A DNA stretch of 64,000 nucleotides from Pseudoduganella albidiflava (GCF_004322755.1 NZ_CP036401.1:4092001-4156000); one strand, 5' to 3'; counted from the stretch's first letter, positions 16,386 to 26,047 are shown. The notes: generated by a model not told the origin, from the letters alone. Numbers and translations are program-made.

Positions 16386-17132
16386 ATGAAACGCTTCAAG
16401 CCATTCCTCGCCATCGCGCTGCTCGCCGTGACCATTGTCGCGCAGGCCCATACCGGCGGCATCCACAGCGCCGGCGCGAAAGCCGTCACGCCGGCGTTCG
16501 ACATCGTCCACACGAAGATCACCACGGAAGGCAATCTCGCCGTGTTCCATGTCGCCGTCTCGGGCAAGGCCGGCGCATCGCGGCCGGCAAAAACCGGCAA
16601 GCTGGCCGGCAGCAAGATCTTTTCGTATGTGTGGCCCACCACGATCGATCCCTACGTGGCCGGCTTCGACAAGGGAACGGGCATCCTGGCGTTCGCCGTG
16701 ACGGCTCACCCGGACTTCGACGATACCCCGCTGTACGATGAGAACGGCGATGGCGACCTGGGGAACGACGGCGACCTGTGGCACTCGCACTGGGTGGTGC
16801 TGCAACCCGACGACGCCTGCGGCAAGGGTGCGCTGAAGATCGTCGACATCCCCGCGGGCGCGAAACCCCGGCTGCCGAAAACCTGGCCGGGCCTGCCGAT
16901 CCTGATCGACAGTCCCGCCTACAGCCCCGTGTTCAAGGGGGACACGCTGGAAGTACGCGTGCCGTTCGACGATATCGGCGTGGTCGATGCCGCCGGCTTC
17001 GATGGCGTGACCGCCGCGCTGCGCGTCAACGAAAGCGTGCACAACCCGCTGGTCTGCGTGGCCGACGTGTTCAAGGTGGCGTCCGGCAAGCTCACGCTGC
17101 CGGGCAAGGTGGAGAAGAAGGCGGCACAGTAG
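16386..17132 (+). CDS. Conserved exported protein of unknown function
   Basis: The 248-aa product has a clear signal peptide (residues 1-22, ending IVAQAHTGG). The mature part has no domain I can name. Visible features are a His-rich start (AHTGGIHSAGAKA), an Asp/Gly-rich loop (YDENGDGDLGNDGDLWHSHW) that could bind Ca2+ or another metal, and a beta-rich C-terminal half ending in a Lys-rich tail. It starts 31 bp after the redoxin gene with a fair ribosome-binding site and probably belongs to the same operon, which suggests a periplasmic role linked to oxidant or metal stress. Confidence 0.7.
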   Translation: MKRFKPFLAIALLAVTIVAQAHTGGIHSAGAKAVTPAFDIVHTKITTEGNLAVFHVAVSGKAGASRPAKTGKLAGSKIFSYVWPTTIDPYVAGFDKGTGILAFAVTAHPDFDDTPLYDENGDGDLGNDGDLWHSHWVVLQPDDACGKGALKIVDIPAGAKPRLPKTWPGLPILIDSPAYSPVFKGDTLEVRVPFDDIGVVDAAGFDGVTAALRVNESVHNPLVCVADVFKVASGKLTLPGKVEKKAAQ

Positions 17133-17154
17133 GTCTCGCGCACGGCAGCCCGCG

Positions 17155-18168
17155 CTACATGCCGGGCTTCAGCGTGCGGCCCAGGAAGTCGCGCATCAGC
17201 GCGCCGATCGTGGCGCTCTCCTCCTCGAGGGCGAAGTGGCCCGTGTCGAGCAGGTGCAGTTCCGCTTTCGGCAGGTCGCGCAGGTAGGGATGGGCCCCGG
17301 CCGCCGGGAAGATCTTGTCGTTCTTGCCCCACGCGATCAGCATCGGCGGCTGGTGCTTGCGGAAGTAGGCTTGCCACGCCGGGTAGTGTGGCGGATTCGA
17401 ACCGTAGTCGTGGAGCAGCGCCAGCTGGATCTCCTTGTTGCCCGGCCGGTCCAGGTAAGCCTGGTCAAGCATCCACGCGTCGGGACTGATGCGCCGCACG
17501 TCGCGCACGCCCTCCGTGTACTGCCATTTCGTCGCAGCCAGTTCCAGGATCGGCCGCTGCTTCGCGGTGTTCGCCTCCGACTTGTCCGTCCACCACACCT
17601 TGATCGGCTTCCAGAACTCGTTGTCCAGGCCTTCGTCATAGGCGTTGCCGTTCTGGACCACGATGGCCGTTACGCGTTCCGGATGGGCCGCGGCCAGACG
17701 GAAGCCGACCGGCGCGCCGTAATCCTGCACATACAGCGCATAGCGCCTGGCTCCCACGGCCACGGTGAACTTGTCGATCACTTTCGCCAGGTTGTCGAAG
17801 CTGTAGGTGAATTCTCCCATCGGCGGCATGTCGCTCTGGCCGTAGCCGGGGTAGTCCGGCGCGATCACGCGGTAGCGGTCGGCCAGTTGCGGGATCAGGT
17901 TGCGGAACATCTGCGACGACGTGGGGAAGCCATGCAACAGCAGCAGTGTGGGCGCGTTCGCCGGGCCGGCTTCCCGGTAGAACACGTTGACGCCATCGAT
18001 GTTCACGGTGCGGTAGCTGACGGCGTTGGCCGGCGCATTGGCGGTCGTGGTGGCGACGGCCCCGGCCGGCGCGGCCAGCGCGCCGTGGAAGGTGGCGGCC
18101 AGGCCGAGCGCGGAGATGGCCTGGAATGCGAGGTGGAAGGTGGGGCGGAAGAGGACGGGAGCTTGCAT
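17155..18168 (-). CDS. Alpha/beta hydrolase, epoxide hydrolase/haloalkane dehalogenase-like
   Basis: The 337-aa enzyme has a signal peptide (about residues 1-33) and an alpha/beta hydrolase core with oxyanion motif [10 protein letters not shown] and strand-helix [10 protein letters not shown]. The nucleophile elbow VQDYGAPVG has Asp as nucleophile, typical of epoxide hydrolases and haloalkane dehalogenases. GKNDKIF and the catalytic His in DTGHFALEE follow. ATG 18168 is chosen because AGGAGA precedes it and the signal peptide then starts normally. It is convergent with the preceding operon. Substrate is unknown. Confidence 0.87.
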   Translation of the reverse strand: MQAPVLFRPTFHLAFQAISALGLAATFHGALAAPAGAVATTTANAPANAVSYRTVNIDGVNVFYREAGPANAPTLLLLHGFPTSSQMFRNLIPQLADRYRVIAPDYPGYGQSDMPPMGEFTYSFDNLAKVIDKFTVAVGARRYALYVQDYGAPVGFRLAAAHPERVTAIVVQNGNAYDEGLDNEFWKPIKVWWTDKSEANTAKQRPILELAATKWQYTEGVRDVRRISPDAWMLDQAYLDRPGNKEIQLALLHDYGSNPPHYPAWQAYFRKHQPPMLIAWGKNDKIFPAAGAHPYLRDLPKAELHLLDTGHFALEEESATIGALMRDFLGRTLKPGM

Positions 18169-18369
18169 GGTGTTTCTCCTTGACTTGTCGGTGAAGGCCA
18201 CAGCGGCAAGCCAATGGTAGGAGCCGGACGCGCGCGGCGAAACGATGTAGCGGTCAATTCATCGTTGCGCCTGGCGGAATGGCTGGCCAGCCAGCGCTTC
18301 GCGCACAGTGCCGCGCCGAAGGTGTCCGACCGGCGCCGCGAAGTGCGGTGACACTTTCCACAAAGCGCG

Positions 18370-18441
18370 TTGACACCGCTACCATCGAGAGCTACATTGT
18401 TTGCGCTAACAAAACGCAAACGAATGATGGTAGCGAACATC
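18370..18441 (+). promoter_or_regulatory. Sigma-70 promoter with xyl-box-like operators for GH115
   Basis: TTGACA (18370-18375), a 17-bp spacer and TACATT (18393-18398) form a good promoter. At the expected start lies TGTTTGCGCTAACA (18398-18411), which differs at two positions from the LacI-type xyl-box TGGTAGCGCTAACA that I recall from Xanthomonas. A 10-bp inverted repeat brackets it: CGCTACCATC (18377-18386) and GATGGTAGCG (18426-18435). The arrangement suits repression of the downstream gene by a XylR-like LacI protein. Confidence 0.55.
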
Positions 18442-18462
18442 AACAAGCCTGGAGGAGACAAG

Positions 18463-21399
18463 ATGAATGATTGGATGAGCGCGAAATCGCGATGGCGCCT
18501 GGTCGCCCGCTCACGCCTGGTGGCCGGCCTGGCCGCCCTCGCCTGCCTGCTGGCGCCCGCCGCGGCGAAGGCACTCGGCACGGCACAGTTTGTGCAAATG
18601 GACAGCCGCGACGGGGTCCTGATCGCGGCGCCGGGCCGCGTTGCCCCGCTGCTGGTGTCGACGGGCGATTTCCCGGGCGTCTTGCGCGCGGCACGCGACC
18701 TGCAGAGCGATATCGGCATGGTCGGCGGCAGCAAACCGCAGTGGGTTACCGGTACCATTTCGATGGCGGGCGACGTCATCATTGCCGGCACGCTGGGCCG
18801 GCATGAGGTGATCGACCGCCTGGCTCGCGAGGGCAGGATCGATACCTCGCAAGTCGCCGGACAGTGGGAGGGCTTCCTGATCCAGGCGGTCGCCGACCCG
18901 ATGCCCGGTGTGAAGCGCGCCCTCGTCATCGCCGGCAGCGACAAGCGCGGCACGATCTATGGCATCTACACGCTGTCCGAACAGATCGGCGTATCCCCTT
19001 GGCACTGGTGGGCCGACGTGCCGGCGCCCCGCCATCGCTCGCTGAGCGTGCCACTGGCCACCCGTGTGACGGAAAAACCCGTCGTCCAGTACCGCGGCAT
19101 CTTCCTGAACGACGAAGCGCCCGCGCTGACCAACTGGGCGAAGGAACGCTTCGGCGGCTTCAATCGGCGGTTCTACGAAAAGCTGTTCGAACTGATGCTG
19201 CGCATGCGCGCCAACTACCTGTGGCCGGCCATGTGGTACTCGTCGTTCTATGACGACGACAAGGGCAATGGCGAACTGGCCGACTCGATGGGCATCGTGA
19301 TGGGCACCTCCCACCATGAACCGATGATGCGCTCGCAGCAGGAGTGGCACCGCCATGGCAAGGGTCCGTGGGATTACCAGCGCAATGGCGACACGCTGCG
19401 CGAGTTCTGGGCCGGCGGCCTGCGCAACACGCGCAACTACGAGAGCGTGATCACGATGGCGATGCGCGGCGATGGCGACGAACCGATGTCGGAGAGCGCC
19501 AACGTGGGCCTGCTCGAACGCATCGTCGCCGACCAGCGCGACCTGATCCGGAAGGAATGGCGGCGCGAGCCGGACACGGTGCCGCAGCTGTGGGCGCTGT
19601 ACAAGGAAGTGCAGGAGTACTACGAGAAGGGCATGCGCGTGCCGGACGACATGCTGCTGCTGTGGTGCGACGACAACTGGGGCAATATCCGCCGGCTGCC
19701 GACCGCGGAAGAGCGCAAGCGCAGCGGCGGCGCGGGCGTGTACTACCACTTCGACTACGTGGGCGTGCCCCGTTCGTACAAGTGGCTGAACGTGACGCAG
19801 ATCGGCAAGGTGTGGGAGCAGATGAACCTCGCCGACGAATTCGGCGCCGACCGCATGTGGATCGTCAACGTGGGCGACCTGAAGCCGATGGAAGTGCCGA
19901 CCGAATTCTTCCTGGCCTACGCCTGGAATCCGGCGAACTGGCCTGCCGCGCGCTTGCCGGAGTACCTGCGGCAGTGGGCCGCGCGCGAGTTCGGCGTCCG
20001 GCACGCCGACCGGATCGCCGGCATCGTCGACCGCTACACCCGCTACAATGCGCGCCGCCGGCCGGAACAGCTGGCGCCGGACACCTACAGCCTGGTGAAC
20101 TACGAGGAGGCCGACCGGGTGGTCGCCGAATACAACGCACTCGCGGAGGAAGCGGGGCGCATCGGACAATCGCTGCCGCGCCCCATGCGCGATGCCTATT
20201 TCCAGCTGGTGGAATACCCGGTGCTCGCCTCGGCGAACGCGCTCGACATGGTCGTTTCGGCGGGCCGCAACCAGCTGTATGCGCGGCAGGGCCGCGTTTC
20301 CACCAATGACATGGCAGCCCGTGTGCGCCAGCTCTTCAGGCGCGATGCGGAACTGACCCGCCGGTACCAGCAAGGCACCAGCAACGGCAAGTGGAACCAC
20401 ATGATGTCGCAAACGCGCTTCGGCTACACCAACTGGGACCAGCCCTATCGCGACGTGATGCCGGCCGTGGCCGAGCTGCGCGTGCCCGAGCCGGGCCAGC
20501 TGGCCGCGCCGAACGGGATCCACCCGTCGGACCGGATGGGCGTTGCCGTGCAGGGCGACGCGATCGCCTGGCCGGTGTTCCCGATCCGCCAGCTGGCCGT
20601 ACCGGCACTGGACATGCATGAGAAACAGCCCCGCCACATCGAGCTGTTCAACCGCGGCAACGTGCCCTTCGATTTCACGATCACCGCCAGCCAGCCCTGG
20701 CTGAAGGTCAGCCAGGGCGCCGGTTCCGTGCGCAAGGATCTTCGCATCGCGGTGGACGTCGACTGGCGGGCCGTCCCTGCCGGCGATTCGGAAGCGGAGC
20801 TGGTGGTGCACGGGCCGGACAAGGCCCGTGTCGTCGTCAAGGTCCCGGTGCATGCGCGGCCTGCCGCTGGCGGGCACGTTGAAACCGGCGGGGTGGTGGC
20901 CATCGAGGCCGAGCACTACAGCCGGTCGCATGCGCCGGCAGGCCGGCAATGGCAGACCATCCCGGGTTACGGGCACAGGCTGTCCGGCGTCACGCCGCTG
21001 CCGGCCGCGTCCCCTGCCCTGGCGGCGAAGGATGGCATGCGGCTCGAGTACGACGTGCACCTGTTCAGCGCGGGCGAGGTGAAGCTGCACACGGTCCTGA
21101 GCCCCACGCTGAAATTCCAGCCCGGCCCCGGCTTCCGCTACGCGGTGTCGATCGATGATGGCCCCCTGCAGGAAGTCAACGTGCATGCCGATAGCAGCGA
21201 GGACTACTGGCGCCGCATCGTTTCCGACGGCGTGGCGAAGTTCGTCACCACGCACAAGGTGGACCGGCCCGGCCTGCATACCGTGAAATTCTGGACGCTG
21301 GATTCCGGGCTCGTACTGCAACGGCTGGTCATCGATGCGGGCGGCTTGCGGCCGAGTTACCTGGGCCCGCCGGAAAGCCCGGCCGGTAAGGAAAGATGA
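18463..21399 (+). CDS. GH115 alpha-(4-O-methyl)glucuronidase, exported
   Basis: The 978-aa product starts at ATG 18463 after GGAGGAG. It has a signal peptide (about residues 12-36, ending AAAKALG) and the long GH115 domain: GSDKRGTIYGIYTLSEQIGV, SPWHWWADV, YRGIFLNDEAPALTNWA, MLRMRANYLWPAMW, GTSHHEPMMR and MLLLWCDDNWGNIRRLP. C-terminal beta-sandwich modules occupy about residues 720-970. GH115 enzymes remove (methyl)glucuronic acid from xylan main chains. It stands alone on the plus strand. The operators upstream suggest xylan-linked control, and it neighbours pectin genes. Confidence 0.93.
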   Translation: MNDWMSAKSRWRLVARSRLVAGLAALACLLAPAAAKALGTAQFVQMDSRDGVLIAAPGRVAPLLVSTGDFPGVLRAARDLQSDIGMVGGSKPQWVTGTISMAGDVIIAGTLGRHEVIDRLAREGRIDTSQVAGQWEGFLIQAVADPMPGVKRALVIAGSDKRGTIYGIYTLSEQIGVSPWHWWADVPAPRHRSLSVPLATRVTEKPVVQYRGIFLNDEAPALTNWAKERFGGFNRRFYEKLFELMLRMRANYLWPAMWYSSFYDDDKGNGELADSMGIVMGTSHHEPMMRSQQEWHRHGKGPWDYQRNGDTLREFWAGGLRNTRNYESVITMAMRGDGDEPMSESANVGLLERIVADQRDLIRKEWRREPDTVPQLWALYKEVQEYYEKGMRVPDDMLLLWCDDNWGNIRRLPTAEERKRSGGAGVYYHFDYVGVPRSYKWLNVTQIGKVWEQMNLADEFGADRMWIVNVGDLKPMEVPTEFFLAYAWNPANWPAARLPEYLRQWAAREFGVRHADRIAGIVDRYTRYNARRRPEQLAPDTYSLVNYEEADRVVAEYNALAEEAGRIGQSLPRPMRDAYFQLVEYPVLASANALDMVVSAGRNQLYARQGRVSTNDMAARVRQLFRRDAELTRRYQQGTSNGKWNHMMSQTRFGYTNWDQPYRDVMPAVAELRVPEPGQLAAPNGIHPSDRMGVAVQGDAIAWPVFPIRQLAVPALDMHEKQPRHIELFNRGNVPFDFTITASQPWLKVSQGAGSVRKDLRIAVDVDWRAVPAGDSEAELVVHGPDKARVVVKVPVHARPAAGGHVETGGVVAIEAEHYSRSHAPAGRQWQTIPGYGHRLSGVTPLPAASPALAAKDGMRLEYDVHLFSAGEVKLHTVLSPTLKFQPGPGFRYAVSIDDGPLQEVNVHADSSEDYWRRIVSDGVAKFVTTHKVDRPGLHTVKFWTLDSGLVLQRLVIDAGGLRPSYLGPPESPAGKER

Positions 21400-21485
21400 A
21401 GGCGAAGGTGACGGCGGAGTTGAAGATGGGGCGGCGGCAACGGCGTGGCACGACCAGGCCGTTGCGTAGCCGCCTCAATCGGCCG

Positions 21486-24400
21486 TCACGGCTGCGGTTC
21501 CCACCCCGCGCCGCCGCCGAACCCGGCAAACACCTGCGCACGCGAGGAGAACCCCGCCGCCACGTCGCTGGCGCTCAGCTGGAAGCCGCCCACCCGCGCG
21601 CCCAGGTCGAGCGGCGTGCCGGCCAGGTCGGTGGTGCCGTATTCGCGCCAGCCCGCGGCGGCATCGGGCGTCACGGGGTTGGGCGCCGGCTGGTTGTTGA
21701 CGCCCAGGCCGGCCCAGCCCGCGGCGGCCACGTGCCGGTCCATGCGGCAGTTGATGAAGGCGATGTTGTCCCAACTGTCGGTACCGCCCGGGCTGCGCGC
21801 CAGGTAGGTGGCGCCGTTGGGCACGTCGCCATGCGACGGCCCCGGACCGGGGCCGTGCGTCAGCGCGCTGTTGAGGAACACGAAGCCCTTGTCGGCGGCG
21901 GTCGGCACGCGGGCCTGCAGCACGTAGCCGCCGTTGGCGGCATTGCTGGAGTCGCCCACCGAACGGATCTCGCTTTCCTCGAACAGCGCGGCGCGGCTGC
22001 TGCCCCAGATGAAGTCGACATTGCCCGCCACCAGCGTGCGGTAGAACCATGACCAGCCCTTCAGGTTCAGCGTGTCCTGCTCGCTGAGGAAGGCGGCGTT
22101 CTTCGCCACCAGGCGGCCGCCATCGCTGTTGAAGTACAGCGTTTCGGCCTGGGCCGAGATGGCCGGCGAACGCAGGGTCGTGTTGTTGAACGTCAGCGAC
22201 TCCAGGCTCAGCATGTCGGCCGCCTCGACCAGCATGATGGCCCGCCCGCCCCGCGCGCCACTCGTGCTGGCGCCCTGGCTGGCACCGGTGCCCGAGTTGA
22301 GCGAATCGTTGTTGGTGTAGCGGATCACCACGCCATCGCGGCTTTCGCCGACGATGCTGACGTTGTCCTTGCCGCGCAAGAACAGCAGCTCGCGGTAGGC
22401 GCCGTTCTTCACGCGGATGGTGACGGGATCGGCCTTGCCGAAATACTGCATCGCGTAGTTCAGCGCCCCTTGCACCGTGCGGAAGTCCGCGGCGCCATCG
22501 TCGTCGACCGTCACGCTGTCGCCCGACGGCACGGCGGCACGGGTGGTAAACGACCAGCCGCCCAGCCGGCCAATGCCGGCGAACGGCACGCCGCCCAGCG
22601 AGGTGCCGGTAAACACGCCATCCGAGATCGCCACGTAGTATTCGGTGCCCGGTTCGAGCTTGTTGCCGTGCAGCCGGATGGTCGCCGCATTGCCGTCGAT
22701 CGTGACCGGCACCGTGTTCACCTTGCGCACCTGGGCCTGGCCGGGGTAGCCCAGCGTGTCGGTTTCGCCGGTCAGCCGCACCACGTCGACCAGCGCGTCG
22801 TCGGCCTTGCGGAACACGCGGATGGTGCCGCCGCTGCCCAGCACCGGCGGCTTGTCGAACACCAGCTTGAGCGACAGGTCGACCGGCTCGCTGTCCGCCT
22901 GCGCGGCCGGCCAGGTGGCGTTGTCGAGCGGGTAGGTTTGCGTGGGCTGCACGAAGCGCGGCGCGATGGTGGCATCGATCGTGCGCGTCAGCAGCGGGTC
23001 CGAGCCGGACGTGAAGACGATCTTCGCCGTGCCGCCGCCGACCGGGGTGATGGTGGCGACATTGCCCTCCATGGTCACCGCGGCCACCGCCGGATTGCTC
23101 GATACCGCCGTGTAGCTGTCCGGCGTGCTGTCGGGAGCGCGCGCATTGACCGTGACCTGCAACGGCGCGTCGCCCGCTTCGGCGGCGAAGCTCGTCACCG
23201 CGGGATCGAGCGTCAACTGGGCGGGCTTCAGGGCCGGGTCGCCGATCCGGACGTCGTCGACCTGGAACGACTTATTGGCCGTGTACAGGCCGACCAGCCC
23301 GCGCGCGGCGAACGCGCTGTCGGTAACCGAGCCCAGGTTCTCGCCATCGAGGTACACCGTCAGCGTGCTGCCGATCATCTCGAAGCGCACCGTGTAGAAC
23401 GGCCCATCCATCGAGATCGGCTTGCGCACCTGCTTCGGCCGGCTCAGCGACCCGGCGAACATCTTCGCGATCTCGACCTGCGTGCTGGCGGTGCTGTTCT
23501 GCACGTTCAGGCCGCCGCCATACCAGTTGCCCGCATCGACATAACGGGTCACCAGGTACAGCTGCTTGTTGCCCGTGGTGCCGTTGGTCATCGGCCGGAT
23601 GCGCGCTTCGACGAAGTAGTCGCCCGAGGGCACCTTGTCCAGCGCCGCCGGCTTGATCAGCGCCAGCACGCCGCCGGTGGAGGCGGCCGTGTACTGCAGC
23701 ACCTTGTTGGCGCTGCCGGCCACTTCGTCCTGCACGCGGAAGCTGCCGTTCGGGCCCGGCACCGGCAGCAAGTCCCACTTCGCTGCGCCGCCGCCCTGGA
23801 AGTCATCGCAGAAGTACAGGCCGGACGGCGGGCAGGCCAGGGTCGGGCCGGTGTCGATGGTGGTGCTGCCCGTGCCGGTGACGGCCGTCGCCAGCTTGCC
23901 GCCGCCGGCCTGCGCCAGCGCGTTGGCCTTCACCAGCGCCACCGGGCGCACGCTGTACGCATACGGCGGCGTCCAGCCGGCGCTGGCGGCGACACCGCAG
24001 CTGCCCAGCGCCGCCGCGTTCAGCAGCGAGCCCTTGTCCTGGAAGGCGCCGGCGATGGCGCCGGAAAAGTCGCGGACCACGTCGGCGCAAACGCGCGCAC
24101 CGGCCACCTCGAACACATTGTTGTTCGACAGGATCTTCGCCGCCGTGCCCACGCCCACCGCATAGCTGACCGGGTACACGGGGTGCGACTTCGCACCGGC
24201 GTAGTAATTGTTGAACAGGTGGACCTGGCCGAAGCGCACCCGCGGCGCGCGGCTGGCCACGTCGCGGAACACGTTGTTGCTGAAGGTGACGCGCAGCTTG
24301 CCTTCATCGCCCGTGGCGCTGTCGCTGCCGCCGACCAGGTTGTTCTTGTTGTGCTGCTCGAACACGTTATACGACACGGTCACGTAGTCGGAGCCGTTGG

Positions 24401-25037
24401 TGATGTCGAGCGCGCCGTCGTGGCACTGCTTCACGTGGTCATTCTCGACCGGCAGCAGGTCGTCCGTCACGGGCGCATCCGTGAAGCTGACATGGTCGAC
24501 CCACACATGGTCGGACCCCGAGATGCCGATCGCGTCGAAGGCGGAATTCCAGTTGCCGGTGGAGCCGTCGGTGGGATCCCACACGGGGCCCACGTCGCAG
24601 GGATTGACCAGCTTGAGGTTGCGGATGATGACCTGCGACACGCCGGACAGCACGATATGGCCATTGACGATGCCGGTACCGGGACCGGCGCCGATCAGCG
24701 TGGTATTGCTCTTGAGGCGGATGGCGCCCCGTGCCGCCTGGTCGGCGCTGCTGGTGAACGGCAGGCCTTCGCTCATGTCGATGGTGCCGGCCAGCTTGAT
24801 GATCTTGGCGTTGACGCCGCCGTTATGGATGGCCGCCAGCAGCTGCGCGCGGTTGGTGACCGAGTAGATCTGTTCGGACGGCGCGGCGGCACCGCCCCGC
24901 GTGCCGCCGCCCTGGCTGGCCCAGCCGTCCAGCGGCGCGCCCTGGCGGGCCGGGTCGACCGGATCGGCGCCATGGCCGGGCGCGGCGCCGAAGACGAATG
25001 CGGCGCACAGCGCCGCCTTGAATGCAAGAAGTCGCAT
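21486..25037 (-). CDS. Pectate lyase (PL1)-pectin methylesterase (CE8) fusion, secreted
   Basis: This 1183-aa protein has a signal peptide (residues 1-23). A PL1 pectate lyase domain covers about 50-330, with the Ca2+-site region VWVDHVSFTDAPVTDD and the catalytic helix segment RAPRVRFGQVHLFNNY. A LamG-like jelly-roll lies at about 400-610 and Ig-like modules at about 620-840. A CE8 pectinesterase covers about 855-1183 with catalytic QDTL (Gln987, Asp988), DFIWG (Asp1008) and LARSP (Arg1081). De-esterification by CE8 creates the substrate for PL1, so one polypeptide can attack methylated pectin. It lies downstream of a PEP-CTERM gene. Confidence 0.92.
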   Translation of the reverse strand: MRLLAFKAALCAAFVFGAAPGHGADPVDPARQGAPLDGWASQGGGTRGGAAAPSEQIYSVTNRAQLLAAIHNGGVNAKIIKLAGTIDMSEGLPFTSSADQAARGAIRLKSNTTLIGAGPGTGIVNGHIVLSGVSQVIIRNLKLVNPCDVGPVWDPTDGSTGNWNSAFDAIGISGSDHVWVDHVSFTDAPVTDDLLPVENDHVKQCHDGALDITNGSDYVTVSYNVFEQHNKNNLVGGSDSATGDEGKLRVTFSNNVFRDVASRAPRVRFGQVHLFNNYYAGAKSHPVYPVSYAVGVGTAAKILSNNNVFEVAGARVCADVVRDFSGAIAGAFQDKGSLLNAAALGSCGVAASAGWTPPYAYSVRPVALVKANALAQAGGGKLATAVTGTGSTTIDTGPTLACPPSGLYFCDDFQGGGAAKWDLLPVPGPNGSFRVQDEVAGSANKVLQYTAASTGGVLALIKPAALDKVPSGDYFVEARIRPMTNGTTGNKQLYLVTRYVDAGNWYGGGLNVQNSTASTQVEIAKMFAGSLSRPKQVRKPISMDGPFYTVRFEMIGSTLTVYLDGENLGSVTDSAFAARGLVGLYTANKSFQVDDVRIGDPALKPAQLTLDPAVTSFAAEAGDAPLQVTVNARAPDSTPDSYTAVSSNPAVAAVTMEGNVATITPVGGGTAKIVFTSGSDPLLTRTIDATIAPRFVQPTQTYPLDNATWPAAQADSEPVDLSLKLVFDKPPVLGSGGTIRVFRKADDALVDVVRLTGETDTLGYPGQAQVRKVNTVPVTIDGNAATIRLHGNKLEPGTEYYVAISDGVFTGTSLGGVPFAGIGRLGGWSFTTRAAVPSGDSVTVDDDGAADFRTVQGALNYAMQYFGKADPVTIRVKNGAYRELLFLRGKDNVSIVGESRDGVVIRYTNNDSLNSGTGASQGASTSGARGGRAIMLVEAADMLSLESLTFNNTTLRSPAISAQAETLYFNSDGGRLVAKNAAFLSEQDTLNLKGWSWFYRTLVAGNVDFIWGSSRAALFEESEIRSVGDSSNAANGGYVLQARVPTAADKGFVFLNSALTHGPGPGPSHGDVPNGATYLARSPGGTDSWDNIAFINCRMDRHVAAAGWAGLGVNNQPAPNPVTPDAAAGWREYGTTDLAGTPLDLGARVGGFQLSASDVAAGFSSRAQVFAGFGGGAGWEPQP

Positions 25038-25110
25038 GTGATTCTCCTGGTGGAGGAACGAATTGGCGTGGGGCTGCCTCCGCCCTGGCGGAAGTGCCCT
25101 TCGAGTTTTG

Positions 25111-25141
25111 CGTCGTGAATTGCGTCGTGTAGTACGTCGTG
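25111..25141. repeat. Three 12-bp-period direct repeats before the pectinase gene
   Basis: CGTCGTG occurs at 25111, 25123 and 25135, exactly 12 bp apart, 74-104 bp upstream of the pectate lyase fusion start and just after the PEP-CTERM gene stop. They could be regulatory half-sites or chance low-complexity sequence. Confidence 0.35.
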
Positions 25142-25148
25142 TCTGCGG

Positions 25149-25769
25149 TCAGCCGCGGCGCTGGCGTGTGCCGTGCGCGGCGGACCGGTAGCCGTTGCGC
25201 GCGCGGCGCACGGCGGCCAGGCAGCCCAGTCCCGCCAGCAGCAGCACGGCGCTGGAAGGCTCGGGAACCGCGGCCACGGTGTCGATCTGCGCGGTGATCG
25301 CGCCGAATTCGTTCCACTCGACGCCGCCCAGTTCCAGCGCAATGGTGTGCGGATCGACGATCGACAGGCCCGGCACGCCGCTGGCGCCATCCGTGCCTGT
25401 GAAGGTGAAGGCGCCGATCGGGCTGGCCAGGCTGTTGCCGAAGTCGAAGCGCATGCTGTAGGCGCCGGCCGGGATCGTGCCGTTGGCGATCACGGTCAGC
25501 GCGCCGCTGGCGGAAAAATCGATCCCGAACAGGAAATCGGCCGTCAGGAATTCCACGCCCGTGCCGGTGGGATCCAGCGCGCTGGTGTTCGAGCCCGGTT
25601 CGGCGGCGAAGCCATGGTCGAGGCCGAGCATGCCCGCCGCATCGCCGTTGTAGGTGGCCGTGATGGTGGCGCCTTGCAGCGGCAGCATGCCCGCGTGCGC
25701 GCTGCCCATGCCGAGGGTGGTACCCACGGCGGCAAGCGCCAGGGCCTTGAAAAGGTCTTGGGTGTTCAA
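25149..25769 (-). CDS. PEP-CTERM sorting-domain protein
   Basis: The 206-aa protein has a signal peptide (residues 1-26, ending GSAHAGM), a beta-rich body, and a canonical PEP-CTERM tail: VPEP at about residues 168-171, a hydrophobic helix (AVLLLAGLGCLAAV) and a basic end (RRARNGYR). Such proteins are processed by exosortase EpsH/XrtA and often secreted with exopolysaccharide, so an exosortase is expected elsewhere in the genome. The body has no recognisable catalytic domain. It precedes the pectinase fusion on the same strand, 111 bp away, and its upstream region holds the triple operator, so the two may be co-regulated. Confidence 0.85.
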   Translation of the reverse strand: MNTQDLFKALALAAVGTTLGMGSAHAGMLPLQGATITATYNGDAAGMLGLDHGFAAEPGSNTSALDPTGTGVEFLTADFLFGIDFSASGALTVIANGTIPAGAYSMRFDFGNSLASPIGAFTFTGTDGASGVPGLSIVDPHTIALELGGVEWNEFGAITAQIDTVAAVPEPSSAVLLLAGLGCLAAVRRARNGYRSAAHGTRQRRG

Positions 25770-25925
25770 ACGTGTCTCCGATCTGGTTATTGTGATGTCG
25801 GAAGCGCCGCGGGGAGCGGTCGCCGTGGAACACCTCGCGTGTCCCGCGCCGTTGCGGGGGCGGCCGGAGGAGGATGGCCTTGCGCGCGGACGGTCAAGCC
25901 GGAAGTTGCTATAAGATCAGCACTT

Positions 25926-25979
25926 TCGGTCCGGCCTATTGTAGATTGGTCAGGCCGATTTTTCAATCGTCCGGACCAA
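25926..25979. promoter_or_regulatory. Three phased GntR/FadR-like operators upstream of the pectin genes
   Basis: Three 13-bp imperfect palindromes of form TNGGTCNGGNCNA lie at 25926-25938 (TCGGTCCGGCCTA), 25946-25958 (TTGGTCAGGCCGA) and, inverted, 25967-25979 (TCGTCCGGACCAA). Their centres are 20 and 21 bp apart, i.e. two helical turns each. FadR-subfamily GntR regulators (e.g. LldR, PdhR, uronate regulators) bind TNGTNNNACNA-like sites. They lie upstream of the PEP-CTERM/pectinase genes and downstream of the minus-strand diguanylate cyclase, so they most likely control the pectin genes. Confidence 0.55.
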
Positions 25980-26047
25980 TTATGTTGTAACGTCCTGACA
26001 ACGCCGTGATCCACGCCCTGTCCGGCCAAACGCCGTGGATGGCGGGG

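Noticed and set aside
22470..25118. 882-codon plus-strand frame opposite the pectinase fusion
   Set aside because: Antisense shadow rich in Arg and His, with no domain.
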